Source: Candidatus Nitricoxidivorans perseverans
GTDB lineage: Bacteria > Pseudomonadota > Gammaproteobacteria > Burkholderiales > Rhodocyclaceae
DNA: 64,000 nucleotides
NCBI GenBank assembly: GCA_030246985.1
Contig: CP107246.1
Span: forward strand, 62,001-126,000
Direction: 5' to 3'
The notes below the pieces were generated by a model. That model had not been told where the DNA came from, ran no database searches, and saw only the letters and a list, made by a program, of their open reading frames with translations. The position numbers and the translations under genes are program-made. Of the stretch, positions 42,051 through 50,186 are shown one piece after another. Numbering within the stretch: position 1 is the first letter of the stretch; each line of letters begins with the position of its first letter.

Positions 42051-42284
42051 TTGCTTACCCAACAACCAGGGCAGGTGTTTCACGCCATGAGCCGGGAATT
42101 CGAGTCGCCCCTGATCCGTTGCGCACTGGCCGCCACGGGAGGCTGCCGCATGGATGCCGCCCGCTTGCTGGGCATTGGCCGTAACACCATCACACGCAAG
42201 ATCAACGCATTCGGGCTGGACAGCATAGATGACTCATCCCGCCAAACACACAAATCGCAGTCCCGATCAAAACGGTCTAAATGA
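42051..42284 (+). CDS. Fis-type HTH protein or NtrC C-terminal fragment
   Basis: 77 residues from a TTG. FESPLIRCALAATGGCRMDAARLLGIGRNTITRKINAFGL is a complete Fis/NtrC-type helix-turn-helix, followed by a polar basic tail. No ATPase or receiver domain precedes it. The frame stays open upstream to the Rnk stop without a clear start, so it could be a stand-alone Fis-like protein or a relic of an NtrC-type regulator. Confidence 0.6.
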   Translation: MLTQQPGQVFHAMSREFESPLIRCALAATGGCRMDAARLLGIGRNTITRKINAFGLDSIDDSSRQTHKSQSRSKRSK

Positions 42285-42307
42285 ACAACCACACCAAGGA
42301 GGATTAA

Positions 42308-42541
42308 ATGGCGAAATCAGAAAACACCACTTCACCCGTTAAAGCGCCCCCCGATTCGGCAGAAAAGAACAGTGACATGCTGCATCCGGTCACGCCGGAG
42401 CAACGCTATCACTATGTCGAGGTCGCCGCTTACTACATCGCTGAAAAACGAGGCTTCAATGCCGGATTTACTGAAGAAGACTGGGCACAGGCAGAACTGG
42501 AAATAGATCGCTTGTTGGCTGAGGGGCAGATCAATCACTGA
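42308..42541 (+). CDS. DUF2934 protein
   Basis: 77 residues. After a polar N-terminus comes RYHYVEVAAYYIAEKRGFNAGFTEEDWAQAELEIDRLL. This is the DUF2934 motif (A-Y-x-A-E-x-R-G-F, then W-x-x-A-E-x-E-I). AGGAGG lies 6-7 bases before the ATG. The family is widespread near stress and osmotic genes, with no defined activity. Confidence 0.85.
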   Translation: MAKSENTTSPVKAPPDSAEKNSDMLHPVTPEQRYHYVEVAAYYIAEKRGFNAGFTEEDWAQAELEIDRLLAEGQINH

Positions 42542-42588
42542 ACAGGGTCTGTAGGTGCAATCCGAGCGGAAATCCCGGGAGGAACAAC

Positions 42589-42795
42589 TTGAACTCGATT
42601 TCACCCGATTCGGTATTGAAATTGTTTCAAAAAAACGTCTTCCTTGACCTGCGCAAGTTGGCTTTCCAACTTGGTGTTGATACCGCCAATTCAATGCTCG
42701 CTGCGGTCATCGGCAATCTGCAGCGAAATAAAAAGATTCGCCGCATTGGAGGAAAAGGTCGTCATACCCGGTTCGTGCTGACGACGTTTGAGTAA
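42589..42795 (+). CDS. Small winged-helix-like protein
   Basis: 68 residues from a TTG with GGGAGG five to six bases upstream, which fixes the start. The pattern SVLKLFQKNVFLDLRKLAFQLGVDTANSMLAAVIGNLQRNKKIRRIGGKGRHTRFVL is a DNA-binding winged helix: helices, then a two-strand wing rich in Lys, Arg and Gly. I do not know a named family. It stands 47 bp after the DUF2934 gene. Confidence 0.7.
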   Translation: MNSISPDSVLKLFQKNVFLDLRKLAFQLGVDTANSMLAAVIGNLQRNKKIRRIGGKGRHTRFVLTTFE

Positions 42796-42869
42796 TGAGG
42801 TTATGAGTGGAATTTTTAAAAGCAGATCACTGACAGTTTTGGGTTCCCGTAACACCAAGGAGGACAGCA

Positions 42870-43097
42870 ATGTTTCCGGAATATCGTGAGCTATTTTCTC
42901 AACTCAAGGCGAATGACCGTCACTTTGACCACCTGATCAGCAAGCACAGTGAACTGGATCAGAGGATCAAGCAGATGGAGGCCCATATCGAGCTGGCAAG
43001 TCATGAGGAAATCGAGATATTGAAAAGGAAGAAATTACGGCTCAAGGACGAAATGTACGAATTACTCAAGAAAGCGGACTCGACCTCGCAAGTATGA
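42870..43097 (+). CDS. YdcH-family (DUF465) protein
   Basis: 75 residues, almost entirely coiled coil. MFPEYRELFSQLKANDRHFDHLISKHSELDQRIKQME, then LKRKKLRLKDEMYELLKK, is the YdcH/DUF465 signature. AAGGAGG precedes the ATG by about 7 bases. The function of the family is unknown. Its stop overlaps the start of the next gene by ATGA. Confidence 0.88.
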   Translation: MFPEYRELFSQLKANDRHFDHLISKHSELDQRIKQMEAHIELASHEEIEILKRKKLRLKDEMYELLKKADSTSQV

Positions 43098-43408
43098 AAA
43101 ATTCGTGTGACACAAAACCTGCCTCCCTCATGAGAGGGCCAACGCATAGCAATATCAATTCGAAAATGCTTCCCAAGGATCTTGTCGTCTTAATAGAAAA
43201 TGGCATCGTCGAAACGATATCCATCAGCAGGGCATCGCCAAATGCAGCATGGTCTGTTTCTGCCTATGGAAGGGCCTTGCCGGCAGATGTCGTCAACAGA
43301 ATCGAACTCAACGCTGAAGGCAGCCAGCGCGTGTGGGCCGACCTTGATGCCGCCTACAGTTTTATCCGCAAATGTGGCTTCCGGCGTCAGGTTCTGATCG
43401 AGGGCTGA
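43094..43408 (+). CDS. Hypothetical protein, 104 residues
   Basis: Coupled by ATGA overlap to the YdcH gene. The body LPKDLVVLIENGIVETISIS, SVSAYGRALPADVVNRIELN and VWADLDAAYSFIRKCGFRRQ predicts a small alpha/beta protein. The pattern (a short strand pair, then W-A-D-L-D-A-A-x-x-F-I-R) recalls small proteins found on plasmids and islands, but I cannot name a family. The first 20-25 residues look unstructured, and Met25 is a possible alternative start. Confidence 0.65.
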   Translation: MKNSCDTKPASLMRGPTHSNINSKMLPKDLVVLIENGIVETISISRASPNAAWSVSAYGRALPADVVNRIELNAEGSQRVWADLDAAYSFIRKCGFRRQVLIEG

Positions 43409-43479
43409 CAGCCCAAGGAATAAGGCTGCCTTCCATCGCCTGATATTCGCCTTAGAGAGAGAGAAATGTCATCGACAGA

Positions 43480-43881
43480 CTATTTCTTGAAGCAGTTGTC
43501 CGCGAAAGGGCGAAACGCACAATTCCATTGAAAACCACTGTTCGTCGAGTAAATAAGGATGGCGTGATCGGATAACTCTCTCGCTGGCAAATCCTTTTTC
43601 GTCGCGTACTCATCGTCCCAGAAAAACTGAGCATGACAGAACGAACCGGGACAAATAGACCTCAGTGCAGTCCAAACCCTTTCGTCAAGGACGACTTTAG
43701 ATTGCCTGTCGAGTGTTACCACCTTGGCAGCACCGGCCTGCCCGATAAACTGCCAACCGGCATTAGTTTGGGCACGAGCATGTCCGAAACTCGCAATGGT
43801 GATCACCAGTCCTACGATGGCCAGGCGGAATGCGCCAGTAAGTTGCGCCGCTCGAATTCCCCAATGGATTGTGTTGTTCAT
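43480..43881 (-). CDS. Hypothetical secreted protein
   Basis: 133 residues. A signal peptide (LAIVGLVITIASFGHARA, cleavage before QTNAGW) precedes a domain with four cysteines (SICPGSFCHAQFFWDD and FQWNCAFRPFADNCFKK) that could form two disulfides in the periplasm. No family recognised. It lies alone on the minus strand, converging with the small-gene run. Confidence 0.6.
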   Translation of the reverse strand: MNNTIHWGIRAAQLTGAFRLAIVGLVITIASFGHARAQTNAGWQFIGQAGAAKVVTLDRQSKVVLDERVWTALRSICPGSFCHAQFFWDDEYATKKDLPARELSDHAILIYSTNSGFQWNCAFRPFADNCFKK

Positions 43882-44355
43882 TTGGTTACGTCACCCTGCA
43901 CGATCAGAGAGTGCTTCCTATCGCCGAACTTGGCTTTTGCGGTCCATGACTATAAGTTATCATCGTTACGGGTGTCTAAATCTATTTGACTCGATTTGGA
44001 CAGGTATTAGTGTCGGTCGGGCCGCCGCACGAGGATCGACACATGCCACCCCTCCTTCTGGGTCTCACCACTCGGCGATTAACTTGTCCCCAAGGTTTCG
44101 TTCCCCTGTTCAAGGGTTCAAACCGGGATTTTCTGCGCCAACCCCATTTCCCGGGTGAAGGGGTGATGTTGCCGCCCGTGGAATTCGTTGGCGTTGCCAA
44201 TATTTGCCTTGGCACCATCAATCACCTGTAACTGTAGCGTTTTGCCGTCATCTACGCGTTTACGGCCCGCACTGCCATGAGGAACCACGAGACAGCATCA
44301 TGAGTCACTGCAACGAGGCACCCACACCACTATTAATCAGGAGCACCTAGGTCGC
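43882..44355. other. Intergenic region before the antiporter operon
   Basis: No gene supported. Several short GC-rich self-complementary stretches (for example around 44130-44170, CCCATTTCCCGGGTGAAGGGG) suggest a folded leader for the downstream antiporter transcript, but no known riboswitch class is recognised. A CTTGTC...CAAGG-rich segment near 44080-44110 is also unexplained. Confidence 0.4.
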
Positions 44356-46065
44356 ATGGATCATCTGGTTCAAATCATCCTGCTGTTGGCAGTGAGTGTG
44401 ACGGTGATGGTCGCCTTCCAGCGGCTGCATATTCCCTCAAGCCTTGGTTACCTGCTCGTCGGCCTGTTCCTTGGCCCCCACACCGCGGGGCCAACCGTGC
44501 ATGTCTCGGAATTCAAGGTGCTCGCGGAATTCGGGGTGGTTTTCCTCCTGTTCTCGATCGGGCTCAACTACTCGCTGCCGCAACTGCATGCGATGCGTCA
44601 TCAGATTCTTGGGTTGGGTACCGCACAGGTCGCCCTGACCACCGCTGCCGTGGCTACATTGCTGTGGATGATGGGCCTGAGTCCCGCAGTGGCCTTCGTC
44701 ATCGGTGCCGTCTTCGCTCAGTCATCCTCCACCATCATCGGTCGGCAACTTGCCGAGCAGGGTGAAGACGCTACCCCTCACGGTCGGCTCGGCCTCGCCA
44801 TTTCGGTATTTCAGGATGTCACGGCCGTGCCATTCCTGATCCTGATTCCGGTGCTGGGCGCCGCCACGGGTATGAACGCGCTAGCCGCTGAACTCGGCTG
44901 GGCCATGGCCAAGGCCGTACTGGCGTTCACCCTGGTGTTTTATGCCGCACGCTGGGCCTTGCGACCACTTTTCCACCTGGTCGCCGAACGGCGTTCGGCC
45001 GAATTGTTCACGCTCACGGTCTTGCTGGTGGTGCTGGCAGCCGCCTGGACGACCAATAGCCTAGGCTTGTCGCTCGCGTTTGGCGCCTTTCTGGCGGGAA
45101 TGATGCTCGGAGAAACCGAGTTCCGCCACCAGGTGGAATCCAGCATCCGTCCATTTCGCGATGTGCTGCTTGGCTTGTTTTTCGTCGGCATCGGCATGCT
45201 GATCGATCCCAGTACGTTACCCCGCATCTGGCACTGGTCCCTGCTGGGCGCCTTGCTGCTGCTGTTGAGCAAGGTCGTGGTTGTCGCCGTGATCGTGCGG
45301 CGCAGCGGCATCGACACCCTCGAATCCTGGCGAACCGCTCTCCTGCTGGCGGTAGGCGGCGAGTTTGGCTTTGCCCTGCTTGCCATTGCGCTCGAATCGA
45401 ACGTGATTGATCCGGAAGTCGGCCAGATCGTGCTGACCTCGGTCCTGTTCTCGATGATTGCCGGCGTACTCCTGATTCGTTACAACCAGGCAATTGCGAC
45501 CCGTCTAACGACATCAGTCGCCAATACTCCGGCTCTGACGGACCGGCTTGCCGGGCTACCGCCACCTCAGGTACTGATCGGCGGCTACGGCCGGGTCGGT
45601 CACACCATCGCGGTACTGCTGAGATCGAGCGGCGTCGATTTTGTGGCCTTCGATACGGATCCGACGCGGGTACAGCAAGGGCTGACCGACGGCCATACCG
45701 TGCTGTATGGCGATATCGCCGATGCTGACCTACTTGCAGCAGCCCGGGCGGAGCGCGCCAGCCTTGCCATCGTGACCGTTGACAGTCATGCCGTTGCATT
45801 ACGGACAGTTGCCGCGTTGCGCCTGCATTGCCCGCACGTGCCGATAATCGCACGCGCCCGCGATCTCCAAACCAGCTCGGCCCTCATCGACGCCGGAGCA
45901 ATCCATGCCTATCCCGAGGCGATCGAATCCAGCCTGCGTCTCGGTGCCACTGCCTTGCGAATGTTGCGGATTCCCACCATCGATATTGACCAGATGTTGC
46001 AGGACATACGCGATGGGGACTACCAGCCGGTGATTGAAACCCCAGTGAAGGAGGATGACCAATGA
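44356..46065 (+). CDS. CPA2 monovalent cation:proton antiporter with TrkA-N domain (KefB/YbaL type)
   Basis: 569 residues. About twelve transmembrane helices (residues 1-385) carry LGYLLVGLFLGPHTAGP, SQSSSTIIGRQLAEQGE and LGLAISVFQDVTAVPFL (the antiporter Asp). A cytoplasmic TrkA-N domain follows, with Rossmann motif VLIGGYGRVGHTIAVLLRSSG and DTDPTRVQQGLTDGHTVLYGDIADADLL. Such proteins move K+ or Na+ against H+. The ATG overlaps nothing upstream, but its stop overlaps the UspA start by 4 bp. Confidence 0.93.
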   Translation: MDHLVQIILLLAVSVTVMVAFQRLHIPSSLGYLLVGLFLGPHTAGPTVHVSEFKVLAEFGVVFLLFSIGLNYSLPQLHAMRHQILGLGTAQVALTTAAVATLLWMMGLSPAVAFVIGAVFAQSSSTIIGRQLAEQGEDATPHGRLGLAISVFQDVTAVPFLILIPVLGAATGMNALAAELGWAMAKAVLAFTLVFYAARWALRPLFHLVAERRSAELFTLTVLLVVLAAAWTTNSLGLSLAFGAFLAGMMLGETEFRHQVESSIRPFRDVLLGLFFVGIGMLIDPSTLPRIWHWSLLGALLLLLSKVVVVAVIVRRSGIDTLESWRTALLLAVGGEFGFALLAIALESNVIDPEVGQIVLTSVLFSMIAGVLLIRYNQAIATRLTTSVANTPALTDRLAGLPPPQVLIGGYGRVGHTIAVLLRSSGVDFVAFDTDPTRVQQGLTDGHTVLYGDIADADLLAAARAERASLAIVTVDSHAVALRTVAALRLHCPHVPIIARARDLQTSSALIDAGAIHAYPEAIESSLRLGATALRMLRIPTIDIDQMLQDIRDGDYQPVIETPVKEDDQ

Positions 46066-46979
46066 CAAGCGCTCAGACGATTCTCGTCGCCACCGATCTT
46101 TCCGCACCCGCCCGTCATGCCGTTGAACGTGCATTTCACCTGGCTGCCAGTACCGAAAGCGAACTCTGCATCCTGCACGTCATGGAGTTGGATACTCTCG
46201 ACGAGCTGCGCGAAATGCTGGGGGACGACGTGTTCGATGTAAAGGCGGCTTTGAACAGCGATGCCCACCAGCGCATCGAGCAGTTAACCTTGGATGTAGC
46301 GATCAATCGTGGCATCTCCGCAGGGACGTGCGTAGCCGAGGGGAATCCGCTAGCGACGATCGCTGCTGAGGCAGACGCGCAGGACACTCATTTGGTAGTT
46401 CTCGGGGCACGTGGGGAGTCGTTCCTGCGTCACGCTTTGCTGGGATCGACCGCAATGCGCCTGCTTCGAAAATCTGTCCGACGACCAGTGCTGGTTGTAA
46501 AGCAAGCACCGCATGAGTCCTATCGCAGCGTCGTGGTTACTGTGGATTTTTCACCTGTGTCGATCGAGGCGATTCGCTTGGCGAGATACTGGTCGCCCAA
46601 AGCCGATTTGGTCTTGCTGCATGCTTTCGAACTACCCTACGAGGGCAAACTGGCATTCGCAGGCGTTGACGAGCAGGTCATCCGCCGGTACGTCACTAGC
46701 GAGGGCGAAATCCGGCGCAAACGTCTTCACGAACTGGCGGCTGCCGCCGGCCTGACGGCGGTCGAATACTCTGCACGAATTGTCCACGGTGACCCTGCAC
46801 AGCAGATCATCGCCATCGAGCAGGAAGTCGATGCCGACCTGATTGTGGTCGGCAAGCATGGCGCGCACATTGCTGAGGAATTGCTGCTCGGCAGTGTGAC
46901 CAAGCATGTGCTAGGGGAGTCACAATGCGATGTGCTGGTCATCTGTGACCCGCGCGAGGCACCCGAACACACACCATGA
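46062..46979 (+). CDS. Tandem universal stress protein (UspA x2)
   Basis: 305 residues made of two Usp domains. The first begins TILVATDLSAPARHAVERAFHLA; the second begins YRSVVVTVDFSPVSIEAIRLARY. ATP-binding loops at the domain ends are LVVLGARGESFLRHALLGSTAMRLLRKS and LIVVGKHGAHIAEELLLGSVTKHVLGES, both close to G-2-G-9-G[ST]. Expected in the cytosol, possibly modulating the antiporter. It overlaps both neighbours by 4 bp (ATGA), making a tight operon. Confidence 0.92.
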   Translation: MTSAQTILVATDLSAPARHAVERAFHLAASTESELCILHVMELDTLDELREMLGDDVFDVKAALNSDAHQRIEQLTLDVAINRGISAGTCVAEGNPLATIAAEADAQDTHLVVLGARGESFLRHALLGSTAMRLLRKSVRRPVLVVKQAPHESYRSVVVTVDFSPVSIEAIRLARYWSPKADLVLLHAFELPYEGKLAFAGVDEQVIRRYVTSEGEIRRKRLHELAAAAGLTAVEYSARIVHGDPAQQIIAIEQEVDADLIVVGKHGAHIAEELLLGSVTKHVLGESQCDVLVICDPREAPEHTP

Positions 46980-47899
46980 CCGATCTGGCGCTCATCTTGG
47001 GTGCCGTACTGTTGGCGGCGGCGGGCGGCGAGGCTTTCCTCAAGTCCATCCTCGGTGCCGCCATTCATCTCCGCGTGCCGAAGATCGTTGTTGCGACGAC
47101 CCTGGCAGCCTTCGCTACCTCCGCCCCTGAACTAACAGTTTCCACCGTTGCCGCACTCGCCGGCCAGCCGGAGATCGGCCTGGGCGACGCACTGGGCAGC
47201 AACGTCGTCAATATCGCACTGATCTTTGGGCTCGCGTTGCTGTACCGGTCAGTGCAGGCATCCCGCCAGGATTTCAGCCGTGATTTCTACCTGGCGCTTG
47301 CGGTCCCTGTGCTTACCTTTTTCCTCATGCTGGACGGACGAATTGAGCGTCCGGAGGCATTGGTGCTGCTGGCCGTATTCCTCACCTGGCTGGTTTGGAC
47401 CGTCCGAAGCGTCTTGCGCCAGCGAGCAGTGGCGGTAGATGTTGAGGCCACCGAACTGTCTGCCGGCAAGAGCCTGTTACTCGGGGTGCTCGGTCTTGGC
47501 GCGCTGGTCGCCGCCGGTCGCTTATTCGTCAGTGGGGCGACCGGCATCGCCGCGGCCCTTGACGTCGACACCTACGTGATCGGCGTACTGCTGGTGGCAA
47601 TCGGTACATCCCTGCCCGAGCTGGTGACGGTGATCCTGTCGCGCCTGCGCGGCCACGACGATGTGGGTGTCGGTACATTGATCGGCAGCAACTTGTTCAA
47701 TGGCCTGGCTATTGTTGGTGTGGCAGGCACGGTCCATCCGATTGCCGCACCGCTTGCCGAGGTGGCGGTGACACTCGCCTGTGGCATTATTGCGTTGCTG
47801 CTGCTTTTGCCCAACCGCAGGGGCCAGATCGTGCGCGGCCGCGGCGTGCTGTTGCTGATACTCTATGCTGGGTTTGTCTGGGCGACACTTGATTCCTGA
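46976..47899 (+). CDS. CaCA-family Na+(K+)/Ca2+ exchanger (YrbG-like)
   Basis: 307 residues, ten predicted helices. Both inverted alpha-repeats are intact: TTLAAFATSAPELTVSTVAAL with GDALGSNVVNIALIFGLA, and LLVAIGTSLPELVTVILSRLRG with GTLIGSNLFNGLAIVG. The Glu of each SAPEL/SLPEL motif binds the ion. Translationally coupled to the UspA gene, so ion exchange and stress response are probably regulated together. Confidence 0.93.
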   Translation: MTDLALILGAVLLAAAGGEAFLKSILGAAIHLRVPKIVVATTLAAFATSAPELTVSTVAALAGQPEIGLGDALGSNVVNIALIFGLALLYRSVQASRQDFSRDFYLALAVPVLTFFLMLDGRIERPEALVLLAVFLTWLVWTVRSVLRQRAVAVDVEATELSAGKSLLLGVLGLGALVAAGRLFVSGATGIAAALDVDTYVIGVLLVAIGTSLPELVTVILSRLRGHDDVGVGTLIGSNLFNGLAIVGVAGTVHPIAAPLAEVAVTLACGIIALLLLLPNRRGQIVRGRGVLLLILYAGFVWATLDS

Positions 47900-48274
47900 A
47901 TCAAATCCTATCCAAGCCGATCCCGCCATTGCCTGACACGCCCTACTTACAAAAAAGTGGACTGACGACAACTTCGCCTCGATCAGCGGTTGAACGGCAG
48001 CAACCTGAGCGATACCGGCCCAACATCCTTGCTGCTCCCAATGACCGCACTGGCCGAACACCTGCCTCATGCCGGCTGCATCAGGCAACAACTCGGCCTA
48101 AGCCGCTGTATAACCGATGCCGAACCTACGGCAGGTGTCGGCCAAACTGCAGAACAGATTTTCTTCAAGCAATGACCGCTATCAGGCAAACCAGCACTCA
48201 ACAGAGCCCGCCTTAAGGAAGCGAATCTCAGCGGCTGAACTGCACTACGCACCAATTGGGACACACGTCTGCAA
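47900..48274. other. Intergenic stretch between the exchanger and nnrS
   Basis: No supported gene. Both strands have short open frames with odd compositions (many Arg, Pro, Cys and Ser), typical of non-coding sequence. It may be a decayed gene or an integration remnant; I see no terminator or direct repeat to prove either. Confidence 0.4.
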
Positions 48275-49480
48275 TTAGCCAGGCTGGCCATCGGCTCTTG
48301 GTTTCCAGGTATAGGGCGCATAACTCACGGCCCAGTTTAAAAAAGCCCATAGCCATACCAAGGAAGCTAGAAACGAAAAATCCCAAGGCGCAGAAGGATG
48401 AACAAACTCTCCTGCCATGCGTAGAAGTGCTGCGAACTGCATGAGCCAGAAGGAGCGCCACATTGCGGTATTTCCCACAAGCGGCATTCCTGAGTGTCCC
48501 AGTGTGACGCGCGAAGCCATGCCCATGAGCGTTGATGCCAGGAAGCCCAGTGTCAGCGCATGCAGTGGTGCCAGACCGAGTCCTGTGTATCCGGCCAGTA
48601 GCAAGAGGCTATTGATTGCAAAGAGCGCAAATGACAGGCTGCACCATGCAAAGCCAATGTGCAGAACCGCCAGCAACCTGTCGGCAAGACTTTCCCGTAT
48701 GCGCCATTTCAATGTCAGCCACGCCGCTGTGAGCGCGACCGGCAGATCGGCTAGCCAGGTCCATTGCAGGGCATCGAAGAAATTCAGCAGTCCGTGTCCC
48801 ATGGCACCGGCGACAATGATCCAGAGCGTCCAGTACGGACGGTAACCGCCAATGCCCGGGATGACATTCGCTGAAAAGAACGGCAGCATGCGGTGGATGA
48901 CCAGGACGAACGTCGGCAACAAAAAGCTCCAGAGTCCTATAGTGATTGCCAGACGTGCCAGCACCGGCTCGCCCGTCAGGGCATAGATGGCGAACAGGAA
49001 CAGGCCAAGCGCTCCCAGAGTTACGACCGAGGCGGCGAGCCGTATGTGCCGGCGTTCGGCATTGGGCCAGACGGCAACGCGCCAGAGGTGTCGAGCTGCC
49101 ATCACCCATCCCATGAGAATGACGACAAGTCCAGGTACCAGCAATATCGGTAAGGCAACTACCCCAACCCAGGTCATGAGCCAGCCGAGCGATAGGCCCC
49201 AGAATGCAGGGATGAACACATGGGGAGGGGTTTCCTCGTAACCCTGCCAGCGTGGTCCTGCAGTCAGGATAAAGCCGAAAATGAAGAACGGGAAAACACC
49301 ATAAATAATCACCAACCCGTGTAGCCAATAGGATGGCAAGGACCATGCAGGCTCGGTCCACAAGCCAGCCCGGCGCGCTCCCAGGTCGATTGCCCAGAAA
49401 ATCATGACGAGCAAGGCTTGCACCGCTCCGGAAAAGAACATGCCGCGGTGAACCGCTGCAAAGAATGGCTTCGGAATCAA
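48275..49480 (-). CDS. NnrS-family membrane protein
   Basis: 401 residues, about twelve transmembrane helices. FFAAVHRGMFFSGAVQALLVMIFWAID is the conserved NnrS start, followed by HGLVIIYGVFPFFIFGFILTAGPRW, RMLPFFSANVIPGIGGYRPYW and LHALTLGFLASTLMGMASRVTLGHSG. NnrS proteins carry haem and protect against nitric oxide. Translation begins at a TTG (49480), with GAAAGG about 7 bases before it. It is divergent from nsrR, whose operator lies between them. Confidence 0.93.
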   Translation of the reverse strand: MIPKPFFAAVHRGMFFSGAVQALLVMIFWAIDLGARRAGLWTEPAWSLPSYWLHGLVIIYGVFPFFIFGFILTAGPRWQGYEETPPHVFIPAFWGLSLGWLMTWVGVVALPILLVPGLVVILMGWVMAARHLWRVAVWPNAERRHIRLAASVVTLGALGLFLFAIYALTGEPVLARLAITIGLWSFLLPTFVLVIHRMLPFFSANVIPGIGGYRPYWTLWIIVAGAMGHGLLNFFDALQWTWLADLPVALTAAWLTLKWRIRESLADRLLAVLHIGFAWCSLSFALFAINSLLLLAGYTGLGLAPLHALTLGFLASTLMGMASRVTLGHSGMPLVGNTAMWRSFWLMQFAALLRMAGEFVHPSAPWDFSFLASLVWLWAFLNWAVSYAPYTWKPRADGQPG

Positions 49481-49657
49481 GAGATACCTTTCAGAATTCA
49501 GTGCCGTAATCAGCAGATTGTGGCTTTCCTCTTAAGCGCCTACAGAAGCTCAAAGGAATGGCAAATTGGCTACCTCGGTAGGCACATAGTGAACCTCTGC
49601 ATCGGCCGGCGAGCATCGTTGCTGCATAGAGATGGAAGGCGTGGACAAGGTCATTAT

Positions 49658-49680
49658 AAGATGTATCATCAATACATCTT
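49658..49680. promoter_or_regulatory. NsrR operator
   Basis: AAGATGTAT, five bases, ATACATCTT: a perfect 9-bp inverted repeat that fits the NsrR consensus (AAGATGYAT and its complement). It lies 69 bp before the nsrR start and about 178 bp before the nnrS start, so it can serve both. Confidence 0.85.
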
Positions 49681-49748
49681 TAATTTACCACTAACTCCCG
49701 GGATTACAAATTGCCGTAACAAGGCCCCTCATTCCTCGGATTGATTGC

Positions 49749-50186
49749 ATGCGACTCACAACTTTCACCGATTACACCCTGCGCGTACTGATGTATCTCG
49801 CTCTACAACCCGAGCGAAGGGTGACAATCCCGGAAATCGCTTCGGCCTACGGTATTTCAGAAAACCATCTGACCAAGGTCGTGCATCATCTTGGCCGCAG
49901 CGGCATGATTGAAACCCTGCGCGGCAAATCGGGTGGCCTGCGTCTCGCGCAAACCCTAGAGGCAATTCGTCTTGGTACAGTGGTTCGAGCGAGTGAAGGA
50001 GAGGCCGCGTTCGTTGCATGCATGGGTGGAACATCTGAAGCGTGCTGCATCGCACCTGTATGCCGTCTCGCGGATATTCTTGAAGAGGCCCTAGGCGCAC
50101 TGTATGCCTCTTTGGATCGTTACACGTTGGCAGATCTTGTCGCAAGCCCTCGCAAGCTGCAGCGTTTGTTGCTAATGGATGGTTGA
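49749..50186 (+). CDS. nsrR: NsrR, Rrf2-family nitric-oxide-sensing repressor
   Basis: 145 residues. MRLTTFTDYTLRVLMYLAL is the NsrR N-terminus. A winged HTH follows (TIPEIASAYGISENHLTKVVHHLGRSGMIETLRGKSGGLRLA). Cysteines in ACMGGTSEACCIAPVCRL are placed to hold the Fe-S cluster destroyed by NO. It is expected to repress itself, nnrS and the downstream reductase through the site at 49658-49680. Confidence 0.93.
   Translation: MRLTTFTDYTLRVLMYLALQPERRVTIPEIASAYGISENHLTKVVHHLGRSGMIETLRGKSGGLRLAQTLEAIRLGTVVRASEGEAAFVACMGGTSEACCIAPVCRLADILEEALGALYASLDRYTLADLVASPRKLQRLLLMDG

Noticed and set aside
43982-44221. 79-codon minus-strand frame in the antiporter leader
   Set aside because: An internal ATG has an AGGAGG-like site, but the product would be about 20 residues and the rest has non-coding composition.
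47929-48216. 95-codon plus-strand frame after the exchanger
   Set aside because: Arg/Pro/Thr-rich without secondary-structure pattern and without a ribosome site.
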